64,000 nt of DNA from Paenibacillus oryzisoli (GCF_001653565.1 NZ_LYPB01000047.1:108519-172518); one strand, 5' to 3'; shown: positions 50,660 through 60,414, counted from the first letter of the stretch. Numbers and translations are program-made. Notes: generated by a model from the letters alone, not told the origin.

Positions 50660-51889
50660 CTATCGGTTCTTAATCGACCAAATCAAGCCAAACTGCGTCA
50701 AAGCGGCTAACAGTAGAATCCATGGAATAAGTCCGCCATCCAAATCACTCCCGAAGGTAATGAGAATGAGAATGGAAATAACCCGCCCCACATTCAAGAA
50801 AAATTCCCGAACAACCACGCTTTCTACCTTCAATTCTCCCTTAAGAGGTAGTCTAGCGATGAGACTGTAGTAGAACCCTGTCATCGTATTCCCTTGCAGT
50901 GGTGCGAAGATCGAGTATAGAATCATAAAACCGACCACAGACCATACATTTAAGCTTCCCAAAATACACGAGATACCCACAAGATAACCCACCGTCGAAA
51001 TCGTCAAATACAGCCTAGCCCTGCCCGCGTTTGCATACTTGGAAATAAAGATCCCCATAACGATACTTAGACTCGAATAGAGCACGCCGAGATAGCCGAC
51101 TAAATCTTCGCGCGGCAGTACTTTGAATAGGAGAATGTTCGGTAGAAACAACATCGTGCCCTGCAGCAAGCCCATACCGAAGAAGCCAAGCAGCGCTTTC
51201 AACCACTCTTGTTTTTTCTTCATAATAAGCCCGGTGTATTTCAAATAATACACACGATGATGCCCGCCTGATGCTTTAATTTTCAGTGAAATAATCGCGG
51301 CTAATAAGAACATTAAGAAAGCAATGGAGAAGACAATCGTGTATCCGCTTAAGCCTTCCTTCATTCGAATAATGAATCCTGCAAGTGCTGGCCCGGCAAG
51401 CGTAGCCGCTGTGAAGAACATCATATTGAAAGCGAGATAGCGTATCCGGTTCTGCTCCGTCGACACATCATACATCAGGGTCAAATAGCCCACCCAGTAG
51501 AACGCACCAGCAAGTCCATTGAATACGGCAAAAAGCACATAATAATCAACCAACCGCTCCCCAGCAATACTCACACTTAAATAGAAGAGACCAATCAATA
51601 TGATACCTAGCCGGTATGCGACCATACGATCCTTCTTCTTAATCATATACCCGCCAATGGCGAACCCTATCGGTGTTAAAATGTACACGATCATACTGTA
51701 GGTTCCATTCACGACAACACTATGCGTTAACCGCCACAAATATAAATTTAAAAACACCCCTGACATGGAAGCTCCGAATTGAAAAATGGAATGAATAAGC
51801 AACGAAATGACAGCTTCGCGTGATAATCTTTTCTCAAATGGAAGCGCATTCCCTCTGCTCTGCAGCCAAGCTCTGATAGTTAAATTCAT
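50660..51889 (-). CDS. MFS transporter
   Basis: 409 residues with about twelve hydrophobic segments and the inter-lobe loop rich in lysine (ISLKIKASGGHH, MKKKQEW). The family is clear, the cargo is not; it resembles Firmicutes proteins annotated only as MFS transporters. Start ATG 51889 follows GGGGG; an extended reading to 51976 would cross the terminator of the binding-protein gene, which rules it out. Transcribed alone. Confidence 0.88.
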   Translation of the reverse strand: MNLTIRAWLQSRGNALPFEKRLSREAVISLLIHSIFQFGASMSGVFLNLYLWRLTHSVVVNGTYSMIVYILTPIGFAIGGYMIKKKDRMVAYRLGIILIGLFYLSVSIAGERLVDYYVLFAVFNGLAGAFYWVGYLTLMYDVSTEQNRIRYLAFNMMFFTAATLAGPALAGFIIRMKEGLSGYTIVFSIAFLMFLLAAIISLKIKASGGHHRVYYLKYTGLIMKKKQEWLKALLGFFGMGLLQGTMLFLPNILLFKVLPREDLVGYLGVLYSSLSIVMGIFISKYANAGRARLYLTISTVGYLVGISCILGSLNVWSVVGFMILYSIFAPLQGNTMTGFYYSLIARLPLKGELKVESVVVREFFLNVGRVISILILITFGSDLDGGLIPWILLLAALTQFGLIWSIKNR

Positions 51890-51944
51890 GGTAAACCCCC
51901 AGTCCTCTTCATTGTAACAGCCATTATTATATCTGTTAAACGGC

Positions 51945-51973
51945 AAAAAGCCCCAGCATTGGAGCTGAGGCTT
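51945..51973 (-). terminator. Terminator of the sugar-binding protein gene
   Basis: AAGCCTCAGC pairs with GCTGGGGCTT around TCCAAT, followed by TTT on the minus strand, 20 bases past the stop codon at 51994. Confidence 0.85.
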
Positions 51974-51993
51974 CATGTACGTCTAGATTCGGG

Positions 51994-53316
51994 TTACTTC
52001 TTAAGGCTATCCCATGTTTTCTGGAATTCTTCCAGCATTTGATCCTTCGTATACTTCTTCGCAACATAACCTTGCATAATATCGCCGAACTTCTTGCTGG
52101 ATGCTTCTCCACCAGGGAATTTGAACCAGTTCCAGCTCAATGTTTTACCGGCTTTGCTGTATGCGATAATGTCTGCTGCTAATGGTCCGAGTACTTTCTC
52201 GTCAGCAGGAATGGTTTTGAAAGCAGGGATAAACTTGAATTCGTCTGTGATATACTTCTTACCGATATCCGAGCTAACCATCCAGTTCAGGAATTTCTTA
52301 GCTTCGTCTTTAACTGCAGAGTTTTTGTTAACAACCCAGTTATTCGGTACGCCTACGAACAATTTGTCGTTCGCTGCTGCGTCATCGCTGATCGGCATTG
52401 GCAAGAAACCAATTTTGATGTCTGGGTTTGTTTTGGTAATTTGAACTTGTGTCCAGTTACCTTGTTGCGTCATGGCCGCTTTACCCGTTGCGAAATCCGT
52501 AACTTGTGTGTTGTAGTCCGTTTGTAGAGGGTTTTTGTTACCATATTGCAATTGCAGGTCGAACAATTTCGCCCATTGGTTGAACACTTCGTTACCTGTA
52601 ATTTTCGCTGTACCTTTGTTTAGGCCATCGATGAACGCATTCGGATCCTTCTGGTAAGCAAATGGAAGGTTCACGAAATGGTTACCAAGTACCCACCACT
52701 CTGCATAGCCAGTTTCAAAAGGAGTAATTCCCGCATCTTTCAACTTTTTAGCTGCTGCTTCTAATTGAGAGAACGTTTTTGGAAGCTCTGTGATGCCTGC
52801 TTTGGCGAATAGATCTTTATTGTATTGGAAGCCGTATCCTTCAAGGTTAAGTGGTTGACCGTATAGTTTTCCACCCTTTGTCATTGGCTCTTTCGCAACA
52901 TCGACAAGATCTTTCACCCAAGGTTGATCGGATAGATCTTCCAAGTTATCGATCCATTTATCAAGATCCGTGAAACCACCGTTGTTGAAGATGTCCGGTT
53001 TGTCGCCTGCGTTAAACTTCGCAAGAAGCGCTGCACCGTAATCTGCTCCACCGCCGACAGTGTCGACTTGGATTTTCACATTCGGATTCAACTTCTGATA
53101 TTCTTGCACCATTTTACCAAGCTGATCTGCGATCTCTACTTTAAATTGGAACATTTTAATGGTAACTGGCTTGCCGCTAGCAGCAGGCGTTGTTGTTGCA
53201 GTTGATGCACCTGTCGTTGGAGCAGGACTTGCTGTCTCTTCTTTTTTCCCGCAACCAGCTGCTAGTACGGATAAAGATAATACTGCTGCTACTGAAACCA
53301 TCGTTAATTTTTTCAT
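51994..53316 (-). CDS. Sugar ABC transporter substrate-binding lipoprotein (MsmE-like)
   Basis: 440 residues with signal peptide and lipobox LAAGC (Cys 22), a Thr/Ala/Pro linker and a family-1 solute-binding fold (KPVTIKMFQFKVE start, YNKDLFAKAGITELPKT hinge, AAMTQQGNWT and NNWVVNKNS near the C-terminal lobe). Expected to capture a sugar or oligosaccharide for the two permeases encoded upstream. ATG 53316 follows AAAGGGAGG. A near-cre box (TTGTAAACACTTACA) lies in the 159-base gap after the permease gene, so it may also be expressed separately. Different from the LplA-type copies at 18-21 kb. Confidence 0.95.
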   Translation of the reverse strand: MKKLTMVSVAAVLSLSVLAAGCGKKEETASPAPTTGASTATTTPAASGKPVTIKMFQFKVEIADQLGKMVQEYQKLNPNVKIQVDTVGGGADYGAALLAKFNAGDKPDIFNNGGFTDLDKWIDNLEDLSDQPWVKDLVDVAKEPMTKGGKLYGQPLNLEGYGFQYNKDLFAKAGITELPKTFSQLEAAAKKLKDAGITPFETGYAEWWVLGNHFVNLPFAYQKDPNAFIDGLNKGTAKITGNEVFNQWAKLFDLQLQYGNKNPLQTDYNTQVTDFATGKAAMTQQGNWTQVQITKTNPDIKIGFLPMPISDDAAANDKLFVGVPNNWVVNKNSAVKDEAKKFLNWMVSSDIGKKYITDEFKFIPAFKTIPADEKVLGPLAADIIAYSKAGKTLSWNWFKFPGGEASSKKFGDIMQGYVAKKYTKDQMLEEFQKTWDSLKK

Positions 53317-53395
53317 GTAGGTAGTGCCTCCCTTTAACTTGTATCTTCATGTGATCTCGCTTACTTGCTCTTGCCTTGCTTCCTTACATGATTCA

Positions 53396-53410
53396 TTGTA
53401 AACACTTACA
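53396..53410 (+). promoter_or_regulatory. cre-like box with altered core
   Basis: TTGTAAACACTTACA fits the cre consensus except that the CG core is CA. CcpA binding is therefore doubtful; the palindromic flanks keep it worth listing. It lies between the permease and binding-protein genes. Confidence 0.3.
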
Positions 53411-53475
53411 TCCTGGCTTAACACCGAGTATATTGAACATAAAGGTGGAATATCTTGCACATATTTGCAATTATG

Positions 53476-54312
53476 TCATCCTTTTACTGAACCCGCTGTA
53501 ATCCCTTCTACGATGTGTTTCTGTAAGAACAAGAAGAAAATGACGATCGGCAATACGCTGAGTGTTAGCCCTGCAAGCGCCAAATCCCATTGTTTCGTAT
53601 ATTGTCCAAAGAAGGAGAAAGTAGCAAGCGGAATAGTCCGCAGCTCTGGGTTACCTAATACGAGAGATGGAAGCAGATAGTCATTCCAAATCCATAAGCT
53701 GTTCAAAATGATGATGGTAATCGACATCGGCTTCAGCAGTGGAAATACAATTTTCCAAAAGACACCGTATGCTGAGCTGCCATCAACTTTGGCTGACTCC
53801 TCAATTTCCAGTGGAATGGATTTGATGAAGCCATGATACAAGAACACATTTAAGGAAACGCCAAATCCATAATAACACGCAACTAATCCTAGCTTGCTAT
53901 CCATGAAACCCACTTGGCTTGCAACACGTACTAACGGAATCATGATTGACTGAAATGGAATTACCATCGCTGCAACGAATGCTAAGAAAACAAGGTTATT
54001 GAATCGACTTGCCTTTCTCACCATGCGATAAGCTGCCATAGAAGAGATGACCACGAGTCCTACATTGGCCAAAACGGTAATGAATAAGGAGTTGAAGAAC
54101 GCTTTAGGAAACTTCATAATGCTCCAAACCTTGGTGTAGTTATCCAAGTAAAGAGAGCTTGGCAATTTGGCTGTATTTGCTGCTAATTCGGGAAACGTCT
54201 TTAAGGAATTTGCAATAACAAAGTAAAACGGAATGAGGAACAGTAAGGCAACTAGTATGCCTAGAACTTCAAGGGCGAACAATCGACCTGTATACTTTTT
54301 GACAGTAGCCAT
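53476..54312 (-). CDS. Sugar ABC transporter permease (MalG/LacG type)
   Basis: 278-residue permease with six helices and the EAA loop IPLEIEESAKVDGSSAYGVFWKIVFPLLKP (about 165-195). Ends EGITAGSVKG as in MsmG-like proteins. Its ATG shares one base with the stop codon of the partner permease (TAATG), indicating coupled translation. The ATPase is not encoded nearby. Confidence 0.95.
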   Translation of the reverse strand: MATVKKYTGRLFALEVLGILVALLFLIPFYFVIANSLKTFPELAANTAKLPSSLYLDNYTKVWSIMKFPKAFFNSLFITVLANVGLVVISSMAAYRMVRKASRFNNLVFLAFVAAMVIPFQSIMIPLVRVASQVGFMDSKLGLVACYYGFGVSLNVFLYHGFIKSIPLEIEESAKVDGSSAYGVFWKIVFPLLKPMSITIIILNSLWIWNDYLLPSLVLGNPELRTIPLATFSFFGQYTKQWDLALAGLTLSVLPIVIFFLFLQKHIVEGITAGSVKG

Positions 54313-55196
54313 TAGACCTCAACCTCCTTGCGCTTGGTGTACATCACTTGGACGGTTGAAATGATGGCAACCACGATGAAGAATACGAGCGCTTTGGCCG
54401 TACCTAGACCATACCGATTATTACGGAATGCTTCTTGATAAATATTGATGGACACCGACTCTGTGGAATTGAACGGTCCGCCCTTGGTTAAGGAGAAGTT
54501 CAAGTCAAAGATTTTGAATGACCACGAGATCGTCAAGAACAGGCACACAGTGACGGCTGGCATGATGAGCGGCACGATGATGCTTCTTAGTACTTGCAAA
54601 CGGGATGCGCCATCAATGTAAGCTGCTTCCAGCATATCCTTTGGAACATTCGACAAGGCAGCTATGTAAATAATCATGAGATATCCAGCACCCTGCCACA
54701 CACTAACGATAACGATTGCCCAGAAAGCTGTCGGTGAATCACCTAACCAAGGCAGTTCGAAGAAACCGATACCCGTAAGATCTCCTAGGGTTGCAAACCC
54801 TTTGACAAAGATAAACTGCCAGATAAAACCGAGCAATAACCCACCAATGACGTTGGGCATAAAAAAGATTGTACGCAATACATTTCTCGTTTTCAGCGAT
54901 TGTGTGAGCAGTAAAGCGAGTAGGAAGCCAACAAGGTTCGTCAGAATCACGTTCGTCACAGTCAAGCGTGATGTAAAGTTAAAAGCATTGCGATAATCCT
55001 TATCATGGAAAAGGATTTGCTTGAAATTCTCAAGACCATTGAAGGTTACTTTGGTTGTTACGCCATTCCATTCGGTAAACGAGTAATAGATGCTCATCAG
55101 AAATGGAACCAAAACCACGATGCCAAAAAAGACTAACGCAGGCCCGATAAATACCCATTGCTGAAGCCATCCGGAAAGCATTCTTTTTGTTTTCAT
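54312..55196 (-). CDS. Sugar ABC transporter permease (MalF/LacF type)
   Basis: 294 residues, six helices, starting WVFIGPALVFFGIVVLVPFLMSIYYSFTEWNG, with EAA loop PKDMLEAAYIDGASRLQVLRSIIVPLI. First gene of the permease-permease-binding-protein unit, transcribed away from a YesM/YesN pair that probably controls it. ATG 55196 follows AAGGGGG. Confidence 0.95.
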   Translation of the reverse strand: MKTKRMLSGWLQQWVFIGPALVFFGIVVLVPFLMSIYYSFTEWNGVTTKVTFNGLENFKQILFHDKDYRNAFNFTSRLTVTNVILTNLVGFLLALLLTQSLKTRNVLRTIFFMPNVIGGLLLGFIWQFIFVKGFATLGDLTGIGFFELPWLGDSPTAFWAIVIVSVWQGAGYLMIIYIAALSNVPKDMLEAAYIDGASRLQVLRSIIVPLIMPAVTVCLFLTISWSFKIFDLNFSLTKGGPFNSTESVSINIYQEAFRNNRYGLGTAKALVFFIVVAIISTVQVMYTKRKEVEV

Positions 55197-55223
55197 TGGG
55201 AAGTCCCCCTTACCATTCTGCTA

Positions 55224-55240
55224 CTATACCCCAAGTATAG
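55224..55240. promoter_or_regulatory. Inverted repeat in the divergent promoter region
   Basis: CTATAC and GTATAG flank CCCAA (55224-55240) and overlap a TATACT -10-like box of the permease gene on the minus strand. It lies between the importer and the two-component genes and could be a site for the AraC-type regulator. Confidence 0.35.
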
Positions 55241-55380
55241 AGTGCCGCAGTACCCCACAACACAGACGATCGTGACCCATTAGGTGGAATTTGTTGACCT
55301 CTCCTGCTACAATGTAGGGGAAAATCCCATTATAGAAACCGAGATGATGATGTCTGATACGCCACAGTATTCGTAATAAA

Positions 55381-57201
55381 TTGATCTTATTTCTACTGAT
55401 TGCTACTCTCGTGCCTTTCCTTACCTCCCTTGGCGTCTCCTATTTCTTCACCAAACAGAAGGTGACAGAAGATACATTGACCAACAATTCCGCTCTGCTT
55501 TCACAAGGTAAAACGAATCTCGTGAACTATCTGGATGGAGTGGTTCAAGCCTCCTCTACCATATACACAGGCAGGAATATTGCTGAGCTCGGCCAATTTT
55601 ATGAGATCATTCAAACGCAGCCCGAGATTAACTATCAGAGCGATAAAGTGATCAAGAGTGGTCTACAGGTCATGTCACATTCGGTTAAAGAAATCAAGCA
55701 AATTTACCTGTATGCCTCCGTTAGCAACAGTTCTTTTCTTACCCACAATGACATTCAAGTCAGCACGGTTGGTAAATATGAGGGACTGAAGCCGTTCCCT
55801 GCGGGCAAGCTTGTGTATTTCGAAATCAAGCATCAGAACAATTTGTATGGCATGTCACTCTCTGCCTATTCTCCCCCATCGCCAGTTATTTCTATGCACC
55901 GCAACGTCATGTACTCGCCTAGTAATCAATCGATTGGTGAGCTTATTATTGATTTGAATTTGGACCTCGTTTCAGATATTTCGCAAGGCCTATTCACTCA
56001 TGATCAAGAGGAACTCTACATATTAGATGAAACGGGACGTATCGTATTCGGTCCAGATCCAAGTAAATGGGGACTTCAATTAGACGATCATTGGGGAGAG
56101 GAAGCCGTTCACAGTACCCTTGACAAGGGCAGCTATGAATGGTCGAAAGGTGCTTTTGCCGGGATTAATATGTATGAGAAAATGCGTACAGACTATCTCA
56201 ATTGGACGATTGTTAAGCGGCTTCCGTATGAGCAGCTCACCAAGAACGCACGCCAGTTGACTTTCATTAACGCCCTTATCCTTTCGTTCTCCATGTTGAT
56301 TGTCATGGCAGGTACCGTCTATATTAGCATACGTTTTACAGCTCCGATTAAACAACTGATTCGTTACATCACACGTATTCAAACGGGCCAGTCTGGACTC
56401 GGCGATCATCAGAGCGACATTGAGTTAACGAGAACTGATGAGATGGGGATACTCGCCAATCGCTTCCATGGACTTATGCAAGATTTGAATCACATGGTGA
56501 TGCGCGAATATCGGTTAGAGCTAGCGAATAAATCGAATCAACTTATGGCGCTGCAAGCGCAGATTAATCCGCATTTTCTGAATAATGCCCTGCAATCAAT
56601 CGGGACATTGGCTCTTCAGCATGAAGCCCCTAAGATTTATACACTTATTAATTCATTAGCTAAAATGATGCATTACAGCATGAACACGAACGAATCTGTC
56701 GTTCCTCTTCGCAAAGAAATTGATCATATTAAAGCGTATTTGGAGCTGCAGAAGCAGCGTTTTGAACATCAATTTGATATTGTTTATGAGATTGAAGAAG
56801 GAACTGGAACCATCTCTATTCCTAAAATGATTCTTCAACCGCTTGTCGAAAATTATTTCAAGCATGGTTTTAAACCTAGCTATTCGCAAGAGGTCGGTCT
56901 GTTGCGCATCGAATCAGAGAAGTTGGCTACCTCAGAAGGAGACTTTTTGAAGCTCACTGTGGCGGATAATGGAATCGGGATAACAGACCAACGACTTCAT
57001 GAAGTCCGTAGTCGACTGAAAGCCTCATCCGCCTCCGATGATTCCTCTATCGGTTTACGCAACGTCCTGACGCGCATCCAGCTCTATTTCAATGATAATG
57101 CCACTTTGGAGATAGACCATGTCCATCCCCAAGGCGTGCGGATCGTTATCCATATTCCGATGAAAAAGGGAGTTACCCCAAATGAAAGTACTACTCGTTG
57201 A
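55381..57201 (+). CDS. YesM-type sensor histidine kinase (second pair)
   Basis: At least 606 residues: N-terminal membrane helix, extracellular sensor domain, second helix (about 297-317), HAMP, phospho-acceptor QINPHFLNNALQSIG (His 398), HATPase_c with MILQPLVENYFKHGF and VADNGIGI. The start is uncertain: no ATG is available. TTG 55381 lacks a ribosome site; the same frame is open further back to 55351 and adds IRHSIRNK, a normal N terminus in this family, so initiation at CTG 55354 or another rare codon is possible. It overlaps the regulator gene by 20 bases and diverges from the ABC importer genes. Confidence 0.93.
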   Translation: MILFLLIATLVPFLTSLGVSYFFTKQKVTEDTLTNNSALLSQGKTNLVNYLDGVVQASSTIYTGRNIAELGQFYEIIQTQPEINYQSDKVIKSGLQVMSHSVKEIKQIYLYASVSNSSFLTHNDIQVSTVGKYEGLKPFPAGKLVYFEIKHQNNLYGMSLSAYSPPSPVISMHRNVMYSPSNQSIGELIIDLNLDLVSDISQGLFTHDQEELYILDETGRIVFGPDPSKWGLQLDDHWGEEAVHSTLDKGSYEWSKGAFAGINMYEKMRTDYLNWTIVKRLPYEQLTKNARQLTFINALILSFSMLIVMAGTVYISIRFTAPIKQLIRYITRIQTGQSGLGDHQSDIELTRTDEMGILANRFHGLMQDLNHMVMREYRLELANKSNQLMALQAQINPHFLNNALQSIGTLALQHEAPKIYTLINSLAKMMHYSMNTNESVVPLRKEIDHIKAYLELQKQRFEHQFDIVYEIEEGTGTISIPKMILQPLVENYFKHGFKPSYSQEVGLLRIESEKLATSEGDFLKLTVADNGIGITDQRLHEVRSRLKASSASDDSSIGLRNVLTRIQLYFNDNATLEIDHVHPQGVRIVIHIPMKKGVTPNESTTR

Positions 57202-58810
57202 TGATGAGAAACACGTGCGCGATGCCATCCGATTACTCGTGAATTGGAAGCACTATGGGATCGATACCATACTAGAAGCGTCTGATGGGGAAGCTGCGAC
57301 AGCATTGGTTAGCAAGGAGCATCCCGAGATTATTATGACCGACATGATGATGCCCATCATGAACGGCGTCAAGCTGCTGGAATGGCTGCATCGCCATGCG
57401 CCTGATGCTAAGACCATCGTCATCAGCGGTCACGACGACTTCTCGTTATTGCGGCACACCGTGAAGTATGGTGGAACCGATTATATTTTGAAACCGATTG
57501 ATCCCGATCAATTAAATGAAGCTTTGGACAAAGCGATTCAAACTTGGCTCAAGGATGAGGAGATGCGACATGCCAATCGGGAACTGAATATCGAGGTCAA
57601 CCAATTCAAACCTATTTACTGGGATAAGCTGCTTTCCGCATTAATTGCCGAACCTGGTACCTACGAGCCCGTAGCTGACCAGTTGGAGCGTGAACTTCGC
57701 CTATCCAGAAGCGTTGCAACCTGCCGCGTTGCTATTCTGTCCTTAGACACGATGGAAGCTAGTATCAAAAATAAATTCAGCCAAAATATCGATCTTCTCC
57801 TCTTTTCACTGATCAATATTTGCAATGAATTTCTTGTTCCACATAAGCGCGGCTTTGCCTTCAGGCACTTGCATAATCCGAATGAAATTGTGCTCTTCTT
57901 ATGGTCGGCGCCATCCCAGGCTGAAGAACTGTTGGCAACGATTAATGATGGTATTCGTACCGCGTTACATGCCCGCGTAGATTTCGGGATTGGCAGCTCC
58001 CATAACTTTCCTAGTCAATTGAAGCTATCCTATCAAGAAGCGCGAGATGCCTTGCGGCAGCGTAACCTGACTACCAAAGAAACGTGGATACATACCAACT
58101 GGCTGCCGAGCAAGGGATCCCAGTCAACGCTCACGTTCCACCAATTTGAGGAGCAAATCCATCTCGCGCTGCGCAGCGGAAATGTCGAGCAGATTCAAGA
58201 TATCGTGCAGGTCTGGATGGATGCCATCAAGAGCTGTGATGTCATTACGCCCGCGCAGCTTGAACATTGGTGGGGCGAATATCGGGTGATGATGCGTCGC
58301 TGGACCCAGCAATTGATACCGGGTAGCCGTGAGGAAGACATACAGTCACTACTTCTTGAGGATAATGCAGCCTCAATTATTACGCTGGATGAGAAAGGCC
58401 TATTGTCCCTTTCCCTCTGGCAGCAAGAGTTGACTCGCAGCCTCATTCAAGTTTCCAAGCTCCATTTGGAGAGTCAACACAAAGATAACAATGTGATTTT
58501 CGAAATCGCTAGCTTTCTAGAGAAGCATTATCATGAGGATATTTCACTTGCGGATATCGCAAGTCGTTTCTATCTCAGCCGTGAGTATATCTCCCGCAAA
58601 TTCAAACAGGAGTTTACCGTCAACCTCTCTGATTATTTAGGACAAATTCGGATGAGCAAGGCCAAGGTGCTGCTTTGCAATCCCAATCTTCGCATTTCCC
58701 AAGTTGCTGAGATGGTTGGTTATCAGGATGAGAAGTACTTTAGTAAAGTATTCAAAAAAATGTCGGGTATGACCCCCGGAGAATATCGAAAAACAGCGAA
58801 TTCTATCTAA
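57182..58810 (+). CDS. YesN-type response regulator (REC + AraC HTH), second pair
   Basis: 542 residues. Receiver domain MKVLLVDDEK with phospho-Asp 54 (IIMTDMMMPIMNG) and Lys of YILKPID, a long central region of unknown fold, and a C-terminal AraC-type DNA-binding domain (DISLADIASRFYLSREYISRKFK and LRISQVAEMVGYQDEKYFSKVFKK). It lies inside the kinase end and is a clear cognate partner. Likely targets are the divergent transporter genes and possibly the genes that follow. Confidence 0.95.
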   Translation: MKVLLVDDEKHVRDAIRLLVNWKHYGIDTILEASDGEAATALVSKEHPEIIMTDMMMPIMNGVKLLEWLHRHAPDAKTIVISGHDDFSLLRHTVKYGGTDYILKPIDPDQLNEALDKAIQTWLKDEEMRHANRELNIEVNQFKPIYWDKLLSALIAEPGTYEPVADQLERELRLSRSVATCRVAILSLDTMEASIKNKFSQNIDLLLFSLINICNEFLVPHKRGFAFRHLHNPNEIVLFLWSAPSQAEELLATINDGIRTALHARVDFGIGSSHNFPSQLKLSYQEARDALRQRNLTTKETWIHTNWLPSKGSQSTLTFHQFEEQIHLALRSGNVEQIQDIVQVWMDAIKSCDVITPAQLEHWWGEYRVMMRRWTQQLIPGSREEDIQSLLLEDNAASIITLDEKGLLSLSLWQQELTRSLIQVSKLHLESQHKDNNVIFEIASFLEKHYHEDISLADIASRFYLSREYISRKFKQEFTVNLSDYLGQIRMSKAKVLLCNPNLRISQVAEMVGYQDEKYFSKVFKKMSGMTPGEYRKTANSI

Positions 58811-58812
58811 AC

Positions 58813-58842
58813 TTCCGAGAAAATAATGGAATATGCTATACT
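58813..58842 (+). promoter_or_regulatory. Candidate promoter of the coiled-coil/NAGPA pair
   Basis: TGCTATACT (extended -10, box at 58837-58842) with a poor -35 (TTCCGA, 58813-58818, 18-base gap). It sits in the 52-base gap after the response-regulator gene. Confidence 0.45.
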
Positions 58843-58862
58843 AGTCGTAAGAGGTGATTTTC

Positions 58863-59294
58863 ATGAGTATGCCCATTGAGAACGCAACGGCGAATTCTTT
58901 TCCCCGGACGTCGAAAGCAACCAGGGTCAAGAAGAAAACGTATGTCTTCCTATTCGTGGGTTGGGTCATGCTGATCGCAGTCGGAGTAACAGCTACGATG
59001 ATGTACACTGAACATCTACGGCAACAAATATCAACCGATATCGCACAGCAAACCCAGCAGCAATTACAAGTTATTCAACAAGATTATCAGAAGCAAGTCT
59101 CTCAATTGAACGACAGTGTGTCCTCCGATATGAAGGCTTTGCAGGCCAAAGTAGATTCATTGAATGAATTACTGGCATTCACCAAAGATAGCGCTAACAG
59201 CAAGACCGATAACAGTAATCAACTGTATACACAGCTCGCTGACGTCAAGAAGAAATTGGATGAGCTGACCAAGAATCTGGATGTGTTGAAATAA
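58863..59294 (+). CDS. Membrane-anchored coiled-coil protein
   Basis: 143 residues: a basic cytoplasmic N terminus, one transmembrane helix (about 30-52), then a Gln/Lys-rich heptad pattern through to the C terminus (extracellular coiled coil). No enzymatic motif. ATG 58863 follows AAGAGGTG. It overlaps the following phosphodiester-glycosidase gene by one base (TAATG), so the two products likely form a membrane complex. No named family is recognised. Confidence 0.75.
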   Translation: MSMPIENATANSFPRTSKATRVKKKTYVFLFVGWVMLIAVGVTATMMYTEHLRQQISTDIAQQTQQQLQVIQQDYQKQVSQLNDSVSSDMKALQAKVDSLNELLAFTKDSANSKTDNSNQLYTQLADVKKKLDELTKNLDVLK

Positions 59295-60367
59295 TGACAG
59301 CGAGTACGATTCAGCAAATCAATCGTGTTATGTTGCTGGCCTGCGCACCCTTTCTAGGTATGCTGATTTGGTTGCTCTTCGTCTCCCTGGATATTTCTAT
59401 CCCAGTTAAGTCGCCGGCCGCTTCAACACCGATCAGTCTAACGCAAGAGACGACCACGTTAAACACCCTGTTGACGCAGGCGAATTCGGATGCGGTCCAG
59501 ACGAAAACTATTATTCAGCAATATTTCCAGCTGTATGAGAAGAGCACGGCAGAAGTAACCGCCATGCTCCAGAGCGCAGCTTCCCAAGTCGCCAAACCCG
59601 GACTTATCTATGATGCACGAATTACAGCTAAGCTTGGCAGTCCGATTCGCCAAGCCACATCAGGCAATATCGATATACAGTTGTTCGCTTTGAATGAAAA
59701 ACATTATTCAGGTTATGCTCTTAAAGTAAACCTCAAGAGTGATAAAGCGATCAAGCTCGTATTGGGAAATGATAAGCTAGGCTCAAGTGAAACGACTTTA
59801 GCCGCAGCTTCGCGCTATGGGGCTGTTGTTGGCATTAACGCTGGCGGCTTCGCGGACGATAATCGCGGCAAACGCTATCCCCTCGACACGACTGTGATGA
59901 ATGGAAAATATCTCAACGGCTTCTTCCCTACCAACAATGACACAGCCTTTATCGGTTTGAACAAGGACCGCAAGTTAATCGGCGGCAAGTTCAGCTCGCA
60001 GTCGGAGCTCGACAAGCTAAACCCGCTGATGGGTACGACCTTCGTTCCTGTTCTGATGAAAAACGGCAGCAAGACATCCATTCCGTATCAGTGGCAAAGC
60101 TCGCCAGCACGCGCAGCGCGAACCGTTATGGCTAATTACAAGCATGACCAGCTCTTATTCCTAGTCACAGATGGCTACGACGAGAGCGGTAATTCAGGAG
60201 CTACGCTTGCTGAACTGCAAGACAAGTTGGGGCAACTAGGTGTTGTGGATGCTTATAACTTGGATGGCGGTGGCTCAACTACGCTTGTCTGGGGTGGCAG
60301 CGTCATTAACCGCCCATCGGATGGTAGACTCCGACCGCTTGCTACGAACTTCTTGTTTTTCAAATGA
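59294..60367 (+). CDS. Phosphodiester glycosidase (NAGPA-domain) protein, membrane-anchored
   Basis: 357 residues: short cytoplasmic N terminus, one hydrophobic anchor (about 12-32), a linker, then a NAGPA domain (about 120-357) with VGINAGGF, RAARTVMA, and the C-terminal YNLDGGGSTTLVWGG motif. The domain cleaves sugar-1-phosphodiesters (as in the human mannose-6-phosphate uncovering enzyme) and in bacteria is linked to exopolysaccharide or teichoic-acid modification. The gene is coupled to the coiled-coil protein gene. Enzyme activity is inferred. Confidence 0.85.
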   Translation: MTASTIQQINRVMLLACAPFLGMLIWLLFVSLDISIPVKSPAASTPISLTQETTTLNTLLTQANSDAVQTKTIIQQYFQLYEKSTAEVTAMLQSAASQVAKPGLIYDARITAKLGSPIRQATSGNIDIQLFALNEKHYSGYALKVNLKSDKAIKLVLGNDKLGSSETTLAAASRYGAVVGINAGGFADDNRGKRYPLDTTVMNGKYLNGFFPTNNDTAFIGLNKDRKLIGGKFSSQSELDKLNPLMGTTFVPVLMKNGSKTSIPYQWQSSPARAARTVMANYKHDQLLFLVTDGYDESGNSGATLAELQDKLGQLGVVDAYNLDGGGSTTLVWGGSVINRPSDGRLRPLATNFLFFK

Positions 60368-60414
60368 CCCAAATTATTCACACAATTTTCGTTTCTTTTT
60401 TGGGGATGGTTGGG

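Noticed and set aside
53396..53410. cre site before the second sugar-binding protein as a firm CcpA operator
   Set aside because: The central CG is changed to CA, which normally abolishes CcpA recognition; kept only as a weak candidate.
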